From: an uncultured bacterium
GTDB taxonomy: Bacteria > Patescibacteriota > Minisyncoccia > Phycocordibacterales > GWA1-40-21
Assembly (NCBI GenBank): GCA_903868205.1
Contig: CAIPUJ010000074.1
Coordinates: 1 to 7,252, forward strand
Length of the DNA: 7,252 nt
Direction of reading: 5' to 3'
In this document: positions 1 through 3,562 of the stretch, piece after piece
How positions within the stretch are numbered: the first letter of the stretch is position 1
How the letters are laid out: every line of letters begins with the position of its first letter
Position numbers and translations under genes: made by a program
Notes under the pieces: generated by a model
Told to the model about the DNA's origin: nothing
Databases searched by the model: none
The model's input: the letters and a program-made list of their open reading frames with translations, nothing else

Positions 1-25
1 TCTGGGGCTTTTAAATTTTGTGCGG

Positions 26-139
26 GTAGGACGAATCGGACAGCGGAACATTAAACTTTCAGTAGAAAGTTTTGTGAGCTGGTGCCCAGCCTTTTCTGAG
101 CGACGGCGAAGAAAAAGGCGAGGGAGATACTCGTCCTAC
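26..139. repeat. GC-richer multi-hairpin element of unknown family
   Basis: This stretch is visibly richer in G and C than its surroundings and contains no convincing gene. Its ends are a perfect 9-bp inverted repeat, GTAGGACGA at 26-34 and TCGTCCTAC at 131-139. Inside are an 8-bp hairpin (AAACTTTC 53-60, loop AGTA, GAAAGTTT 65-72), a 5-bp hairpin (GCTGG 78-82 with CCAGC 86-90), and a pairing of CCTTTT 90-95 with AAAAGG 113-118. The last two overlap by one base, or two if the second is extended, so they compete. Together they suggest a multibranched RNA or a dispersed foldback repeat placed just after the stop codon of the hydrolase gene. I do not recognise the family and cannot set the strand. 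Confidence 0.45.
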
Positions 140-150
140 AAAGGGTAGAC

Positions 151-783
151 TTAACAATCCAAGAAGTCTTTGACTAAATCAGATATCCTATTCCCTTTAT
201 ATTCTCCACAATCAATAACTTCGTCAGTACAAAATTGATTATGCCCAAAGCCATTAATCAAAATGTTTTTTACTGAATTACCTTCTAAAGCATCTCCGCC
301 ATGTATTGGAGCTTTTAATTTTATTGCTATTTCTGCAAGCAGATCGTCAGACGAATAAATATTAAGAAACTTAGTTCTTTCCTTATCCATCGTGTTATCT
401 ACATTTACAGAACAAATCAAAACAACCTTATCTACATCACCGTCCTTGAGTTCATTAATAACACGCAAAGCAATATCTCCACCCAAACTAATGCCGAGTA
501 TACTTACTCGGTACCCTTTACTTATAAGATCCAAAGCTTGCTCCTTAAGTTTATTCTTGCCCTTCCTTACAGAAAATGATGTGAAACCCCTATCCCAGTC
601 TAGATAAATTATCTCTCTTCCTTCTCTTCTTATCTTATGACCATAATCTTTCGCATAATTTTGATAAACTGGCTCAGAATTTCTAACCAATTGATACAGT
701 CTTAATAAAAGTTTTTTTATAAAAGGAATTTTAGAATTTATATACTTAGTTCCAGCAACAATAATCACAACTTCTTTTTTCAT
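151..783 (-). CDS. Small alpha/beta-hydrolase-fold protein
   Basis: This 210-residue protein has the marks of a compact cytoplasmic alpha/beta hydrolase. The hydrophobic strand VVIIVAG opens the protein. A nucleophile elbow GISLGG puts the likely catalytic serine at residue 99. Asp146 or Asp147 in IYSSDD and His181 in GFGHNQF sit in the right order and spacing to complete a Ser-Asp-His triad. There is no signal peptide; residues 18-30 are basic and hydrophobic but do not form a clear membrane segment. The substrate cannot be told; esterase or thioesterase-like activity is the broad family expectation. The ATG at 783 has no Shine-Dalgarno sequence. A TAAGAT hexamer at 795-790 on the minus strand would place transcription initiation almost on the ATG, so the message may be leaderless. 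A terminator separates it from the upstream membrane-protein gene, so the two are probably not one operon. Confidence 0.75.
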   Translation of the reverse strand: MKKEVVIIVAGTKYINSKIPFIKKLLLRLYQLVRNSEPVYQNYAKDYGHKIRREGREIIYLDWDRGFTSFSVRKGKNKLKEQALDLISKGYRVSILGISLGGDIALRVINELKDGDVDKVVLICSVNVDNTMDKERTKFLNIYSSDDLLAEIAIKLKAPIHGGDALEGNSVKNILINGFGHNQFCTDEVIDCGEYKGNRISDLVKDFLDC

Positions 784-814
784 AATAGAATCTTATCACA
801 TCAAATAATAAAAC

Positions 815-840
815 AAAAAAACACCTTTCGGCGATTTTTT
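815..840 (-). terminator. Minus-strand terminator after the small membrane-protein gene
   Basis: On the minus strand the hairpin reads an A-run, TCGCC, a GAAA loop, GGTG and a run of seven T. One pair is G-U and one is a U-U mismatch. The G-U pair would be an A-C mismatch on the plus strand, so the hairpin works better for minus-strand transcripts coming from the gene at 861-1052. Confidence 0.65.
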
Positions 841-860
841 AATGTGTGCTGTTTAAACTT

Positions 861-1052
861 TTATTTTTTGTCAGATCCAGAAATAAAAATTGTAATGATA
901 GATAATAAAAGCATAATTCCACCAACCTCCAAAACTTTAATAGCGATATCTTTTGACTCTGGACCTCCAACCAAATCAAAAACAAACATAATTCCTAATA
1001 TGGCCAATATTATGGAAACGATTAACGCAATTACTTTCGCTATATTTTTCAT
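861..1052 (-). CDS. Small two-helix membrane protein, function unknown
   Basis: The gene encodes 63 residues with two hydrophobic stretches, about residues 5-28 (starting near VIALIVSIILAILG) and 41-58 (VLEVGGIMLLLSIITIFI). They are joined by a short polar segment, GGPESKD, and the protein ends in a basic tail, SDKK. It is therefore an inner-membrane hairpin protein. I do not recognise a family. The ATG at 1052 follows AAGGT with a gap too short for a normal ribosome binding site, and AT-rich TATAAT/TAAAAT hexamers lie just upstream. The gene is bounded by terminator hairpins on both sides, so it is probably transcribed alone. The plus-strand reading frame over the same bases lacks these protein-like features. 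Confidence 0.55.
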   Translation of the reverse strand: MKNIAKVIALIVSIILAILGIMFVFDLVGGPESKDIAIKVLEVGGIMLLLSIITIFISGSDKK

Positions 1053-1101
1053 ACCTTATAGATTTTATTATAATTAATAACGCTCCTATCAATTATACAC
1101 C

Positions 1102-1135
1102 AAACAAAAAATCGCCGAAAGGCGATTTTTTGTTT
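1102..1135. terminator. Strong hairpin terminator with GAAA loop, symmetric
   Basis: A perfect 15-bp stem (1102-1116 with 1121-1135) has a GAAA loop when read on the plus strand and is flanked by A and T runs on both sides. It can stop transcription in either direction. On the minus strand it lies about 20 bases after the foldback element at 1155-1304, and could form the 3' end of a transcript carrying that element. Confidence 0.75.
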
Positions 1136-1154
1136 ATTTTATATTTAGTTATTT

Positions 1155-1304
1155 ACCCCAGAATTAATTTTGCAAAATATAATCTGGCAAAACACTTGGT
1201 AAACTGAAGGATATGCTATTCGCATTCGTGTTTTGCTTTTCCAAAATAATATTTATCTATAAATAATCCCTGTGAGAAAATTTACGGCAAAATTAATACG
1301 GGGT
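1155..1304. repeat. 150-bp foldback element, possible three-way-junction RNA
   Basis: The ends are inverted copies of each other: ACCCCAGAATTAATTTTGC at 1155-1173 and GCAAAATTAATACGGGGT at 1287-1304, pairing except for a 3-by-2 internal loop. Inside are a 9-bp stem (GCAAAACAC 1187-1195 with GTGTTTTGC 1228-1236) capped by a nested ATGC/GCAT hairpin, and a weaker ATTTA/TAAAT hairpin near 1250. This predicts a closing stem with two inner arms. No open reading frame fits it. It sits between two minus-strand terminators and resembles the element at 3434-3562 in end sequence, size and position before a terminator. Confidence 0.5.
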
Positions 1305-1319
1305 TAGTAATTCTAAATT

Positions 1320-1345
1320 AAAAAAGCACCTTTCGGTGCTTTTTT
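1320..1345 (-). terminator. Terminator of the HU gene
   Basis: An 11-bp perfect stem reads AAAAAAGCACC, GAAA, GGTGCTTTTTT on the minus strand. It begins only 8 bases after the HU stop codon and ends in a T run, as expected for an intrinsic terminator of that gene. Confidence 0.8.
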
Positions 1346-1353
1346 ACTAAGAA

Positions 1354-1626
1354 TTACTTAACTGCATCCTTCAAAGCTTTTGCTGCTCTGAATTTTGGAA
1401 CCTTCATAGCCTTGACCTGGATAGTTTCACCAGTTCTTGGGTTTCTTGCTGTTCTTGCTGCTCTTGCTTTTACTGAGAAAATACCAAGACCTGCTACAGA
1501 AACATCGTCACCCTTCTTAAGTGAAGCTACGATTGAATCGAAAACTGTATCAACGACTTGTTCTGCTTGAACCTTTGTTCCGTTTAGAACGCCGTGTACT
1601 GCTTCTACGATAGCTGCTTTATTCAT
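1354..1626 (-). CDS. hup: HU-family nucleoid DNA-binding protein
   Basis: This is a full-length 90-residue HU/IHF-type protein that binds and bends DNA as a dimer and helps to organise the nucleoid. The N-terminal helices start at MNKAAIVEAV. The family signature GLGIF lies at residues 46-50. The DNA-contacting beta arm carries RNPRTGE at residues 61-67, with the intercalating proline at 63, and the C-terminal helix is PKFRAAKALKDAV at 77-89. The gene is HU-like rather than clearly IHF alpha or beta. I chose the ATG at 1626 because it gives the canonical N terminus; the in-frame TTG at 1638 would add four residues atypical of the family. No Shine-Dalgarno sequence is visible. A promoter at 1752-1779 and a leader of about 120 bases precede the gene, and a terminator follows, so it is monocistronic. 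Confidence 0.95.
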   Translation of the reverse strand: MNKAAIVEAVHGVLNGTKVQAEQVVDTVFDSIVASLKKGDDVSVAGLGIFSVKARAARTARNPRTGETIQVKAMKVPKFRAAKALKDAVK

Positions 1627-1704
1627 AATAATTTGCAAATTATTTCGTACACCTGGTCAGAGATATACGAACCTCTTAATAAAAACCCTAAGCATTTTCG
1701 TGTC

Positions 1705-1718
1705 TCTGCTCGAGCAGA
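1705..1718 (-). promoter_or_regulatory. Palindromic hairpin in the HU leader
   Basis: TCTGCTCGAGCAGA is a perfect 14-base palindrome that can fold as a 5-bp stem with a TCGA loop. On the minus-strand transcript it can be extended by GTG(T)/CAC pairing across a small bulge. It lies in the untranslated leader between the HU promoter and start codon, so it may be a regulatory or mRNA-stability hairpin, or a protein site at the DNA level. Confidence 0.35.
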
Positions 1719-1751
1719 TCCAAACACAAAGGGGTTAAAGACCTACTGACT

Positions 1752-1779
1752 ATTATAATACCTTGGTTTTAAAGCGCAA
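1752..1779 (-). promoter_or_regulatory. Sigma70-type promoter of the HU gene
   Basis: On the minus strand TTGCGC (1779-1774) and a consensus TATAAT (1757-1752) are 16 bases apart. Initiation is expected near 1745, which leaves a leader of about 120 bases before the HU ATG. This is the best -35/-10 match upstream of HU. Confidence 0.6.
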
Positions 1780-1840
1780 TAGGGAAATATATATTTACAA
1801 AATAGTAAAAAGTGTTTTAATTTTGACTAAAGACTAACAA

Positions 1841-1873
1841 AAAATGCCGATTTACGAAGCAAATCGGCATTTT
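1841..1873. terminator. Hairpin terminator between divergent promoters
   Basis: AAAATGCCGATTT (1841-1853) and AAATCGGCATTTT (1861-1873) form a perfect 13-bp stem with a 7-base loop. The T run is longer on the minus strand, so it should mainly stop minus-strand (antisense) transcription coming from the synthetase operon before it reaches HU. It ends six bases before the -35 hexamer of the plus-strand promoter. Confidence 0.65.
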
Positions 1874-1875
1874 AA

Positions 1876-1908
1876 GCCTTGCTTGCAAGAGAGAGAGAGA
1901 GTAAAATA
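1876..1908 (+). promoter_or_regulatory. GA-tract promoter of the synthetase-tRNA operon (repeat copy 1)
   Basis: TTGCTT (1879-1884) and TAAAAT (1902-1907) are exactly 17 bases apart, a normal sigma70 spacing. Most of the spacer is a GA dinucleotide tract of 13 bases. Initiation would fall near 1914, directly at the GTG start at 1915. The same block, including GCCTTGCTTGCAAG and TAAAATA, recurs at 6664-6700 upstream of another plus-strand gene. The GA tract could instead act as a purine-rich ribosome binding site, but it ends 13 bases before the GTG, which is far. Confidence 0.5.
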
Positions 1909-1914
1909 AAGCCT

Positions 1915-3129
1915 GTGAACTTTTTTGAACTAAAGAAAAAACTAGAAAACTTTCCTAAGTATCCTGGAACCGTAGTGGTAAAACCAGGGCCAATGATAAA
2001 TGAAGGATATCCAAGTAACTTTAATTTGAGTTTCGCTTATTATGAATGGACGAGAGAAGAAGGGCAAACTGGCCCATCTAAGCAATATATTTCTTTTGCT
2101 GGCGAAATGTTTTATACAAAATGTCAGCCTTGTATAAGGCCACAGGATTGGAGAAGTGTTGTAGAAAATGGAGAAAATAAATATCGTTATTTATCATATT
2201 TTCATATGGCAGATATAAGTGGGCTTATTGCTAGAATGGATTCTAAATACCGTAAAGAAATTGGTGTTTTTGCAATTCAATCTCTGATTAACTTTTTTAA
2301 GGAACTTAATTTAGATTTAAACAATATTTTTGTGGCATATTGTGCTGGAGGAAAAGTAGTTGATTTAACTCACGGTAAATATACTTTTGATAAAGAGGTT
2401 GGTAAAGACCCATTTTTTGACGAGTGGTTAAAAGCAGGAATCTCCGAAGGAAACATGATTCCAGATAAAACAAGAGACACTCTTTTGTCATTAAGGAATT
2501 ATTCAAGACCATCGCCTTGGGGATATAGAAACGAAATATTTTATAAACACCAAGGAAAGTTATTGGATATCGCAACGATAGAACATCTATGTTTTGAGCC
2601 AGTATTTGATGAAAAAATGAATACGATTGATATTAATGATTACCGTCATGCTTTTTCAATTTCTGCTACTGGAGTAGAAAGACTTCTGATGGTTTTAAAT
2701 GATCTTGATGATGTAAGAAAAGTAGATATAGTCTCACCACTTTATGATTTAGTAAATTCTCAAATAGAAGCTATAGATCCTTCGGATGCTGATATTTTGG
2801 TCCAAACAATTAGACCAATTCAAGCAATAATTGCCGATGGGGGATTATGGAAAACATTAAACAGCCGCAGAAAAGAAATAGCCAGAGCTTTCTATATGGA
2901 GTTTGCAAATATTTTAAACAAATATAATTTAGTTATTGATGATAAAATTATTACTGATTTGTTTTTGTTAAATGCAGATCTTCTAAAGGAAGATAGATAT
3001 AAAAATGCCATTCCGACAATAATGGCAGAGTTGAAAGAGAGAATTGTTTCTTTGGGTAATAATAAAGACTTACCGATTGAGGTTAGAGAAAATTACAAAA
3101 AGATATTAGAGAGTAAGGATGGGTTTTGA
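1915..3129 (+). CDS. Stand-alone AlaRS-like class II aminoacyl-tRNA synthetase core
   Basis: By motif order this is the N-terminal half of alanyl-tRNA synthetase. With the GTG start it has 404 residues, against roughly 870 for full AlaRS. QPCIR (71-75) matches the AlaRS Q-x-C-V-R of motif 2. RYLSYFHM (91-98) matches RHHTFFEM. W202 and EIFY (207-210) match the W and EIFYDH region. GVERLLMVL (253-261) matches GLERIAAVL of motif 3. IADG (306-309), followed by a basic helix, matches the tRNA-recognition domain. Editing and C-Ala domains are absent. The residue aligned to the AlaRS Asp that holds the alanine amino group (Asp235 in E. coli) is Ile, so the substrate may not be alanine. It is followed 11 bases later by two odd tRNA genes in what looks like one operon, its likely partners. 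I prefer GTG 1915 to the in-frame TTG 1879, which lies in the repeated promoter. The family call is firm; the substrate is unknown. Confidence 0.8.
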   Translation: MNFFELKKKLENFPKYPGTVVVKPGPMINEGYPSNFNLSFAYYEWTREEGQTGPSKQYISFAGEMFYTKCQPCIRPQDWRSVVENGENKYRYLSYFHMADISGLIARMDSKYRKEIGVFAIQSLINFFKELNLDLNNIFVAYCAGGKVVDLTHGKYTFDKEVGKDPFFDEWLKAGISEGNMIPDKTRDTLLSLRNYSRPSPWGYRNEIFYKHQGKLLDIATIEHLCFEPVFDEKMNTIDINDYRHAFSISATGVERLLMVLNDLDDVRKVDIVSPLYDLVNSQIEAIDPSDADILVQTIRPIQAIIADGGLWKTLNSRRKEIARAFYMEFANILNKYNLVIDDKIITDLFLLNADLLKEDRYKNAIPTIMAELKERIVSLGNNKDLPIEVRENYKKILESKDGF

Positions 3130-3140
3130 TAATTAAATAA

Positions 3141-3233
3141 TGGGAGGTGGCGGAATTAGTAGACGCGATATTTTCCTTTTGGGAGAATATTGGGCGAAAG
3201 CCCGTGGTAGTGCAAATCTACCCCCCCCAACCA
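3141..3233 (+). tRNA. Aberrant class II tRNA with elongated anticodon stem
   Basis: The gene folds as a long-variable-arm tRNA with encoded CCA. The acceptor TGGGAGG (3141-3147) pairs with CCCCCCA (3223-3229), with one A5-C68 mismatch. A Leu-type D arm spans 3150-3166. The variable arm is GGGC-GAAA-GCCC (3192-3203). The T stem GGTAG/CTACC encloses the loop TGCAAAT (3211-3217). The anticodon arm is abnormal: ATATTTTC (3168-3175) pairs with GAGAATAT (3183-3190), giving an 8-bp stem with one G-U instead of 5 bp. The 7-base loop CTTTTGG would present UUU, and a further C-G pair could shrink the loop to 5 bases. G18 is A and T55 is G, so the standard elbow contact is lost. It lies just after the synthetase stop codon. 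It may be a non-translational tRNA or a decayed tRNA-Leu; the intact acceptor, variable and T stems favour the former. Confidence 0.75.
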
Positions 3234-3251
3234 ATAAGATTAAGTTGTTAT

Positions 3252-3323
3252 TGGGGTGTAGCTCAATAGCAGAACGTTCGCCTTATACGCGAAAGGTTGG
3301 TGGTGCAAGTCCATCCATCCCAA
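3252..3323 (+). tRNA. Aberrant class I tRNA with UAU anticodon
   Basis: A complete cloverleaf can be drawn. The acceptor TGGGGTG (3252-3258) pairs with CATCCCA (3316-3322), including G5-U68. The D stem GCTC/GAAC has a C11-A24 mismatch. The anticodon stem TTCGC/GCGAA (3277-3281 with 3289-3293) is perfect and the loop CTTATAC gives anticodon UAU, for the Ile codon AUA. The variable loop is AGGTT. The T stem GGTGG/CCATC encloses TGCAAGT (3304-3310). A73 is followed by CAA, so CCA is not encoded and must be added. As in its neighbour, position 18 is A and position 55 is G. Bacteria usually read AUA with a CAU-anticodon tRNA modified by TilS, so a UAU tRNA is already uncommon. Its place behind the synthetase gene suggests that the enzyme charges it. 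Confidence 0.8.
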
Positions 3324-3363
3324 CAAATAGGGTTTTGATATGAAGATAGAAAATAAAATTTGA

Positions 3364-3412
3364 AAAACAAAAAAGACCGATTTTACTTAATAAAATCGGT
3401 CTTTTTTGTTTT
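3364..3412. terminator. 22-bp bidirectional terminator
   Basis: A perfect 22-bp stem (3364-3385 with 3391-3412) has a CTTAA loop, a GACCGATTTTA core and A6/T6 runs on the two sides. It ends the synthetase-tRNA operon on the plus strand and the convergent rny transcript on the minus strand. Confidence 0.85.
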
Positions 3413-3433
3413 ATCCTTTAATTATCTCGCATA

Positions 3434-3562
3434 CCCGGTAGTAGATTTTGGCATTGAATTTATTATTCAGCGCCATATTATACTTCCCGTTATATTTTTA
3501 TATTAAGCCACAATTAAATTACAACCCCCGTTCGTAGAACTATGCCAAAATTCACTACCGGG
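3434..3562. repeat. Foldback element overlapping the rny stop codon
   Basis: Two 21-base arms, 3434-3454 and 3542-3562, are inverted copies: CCCGGTAGT plus TTTTGGCAT on the left, ATGCCAAAA plus ACTACCGGG on the right. They pair at 19 positions, with one G-U and one mismatch. The right arm contains the last bases and the TAG stop of rny. Inside are small hairpins TGAAT/ATTCA (3455-3469) and GTTC/GAAC. The 129-bp unit would form a large structured rny 3' untranslated region about 20 bases before the terminator. It resembles the element at 1155-1304. Confidence 0.55.

Noticed and set aside
844..1077. Plus-strand frame opposite the small membrane protein
   Set aside because: The minus-strand frame gives two clean membrane helices and is bounded by terminators; the plus frame has no such features.
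1627..1638. TTG start adding four residues to HU
   Set aside because: MNKAAIV is the standard HU N terminus and the ATG at 1626 gives the usual 90-residue length.
1879..1914. In-frame TTG start extending the synthetase by 12 residues
   Set aside because: The extension lies wholly in the GA-tract repeat found also at 6664-6700, where it is clearly non-coding, and it overlaps the likely -35 hexamer.
3168..3190. Group I intron in a tRNA-Leu anticodon loop
   Set aside because: Such introns are hundreds of bases long; here the arm has only six extra bases, and they pair.
3141..3233. Ordinary tRNA-Leu assignment
   Set aside because: The D arm and long variable arm are Leu-like, but the anticodon stem, A18, G55 and the loop sequence do not fit a working tRNA-Leu.
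3140..3343. 67-codon plus-strand reading frame
   Set aside because: It runs across both tRNA genes; the cloverleaf pairings explain the sequence better than a protein.
3342..3365. Seven-codon frame after the tRNAs (MKIENKI)
   Set aside because: It is too short, has no ribosome binding site, and lies between the second tRNA and the terminator stem.
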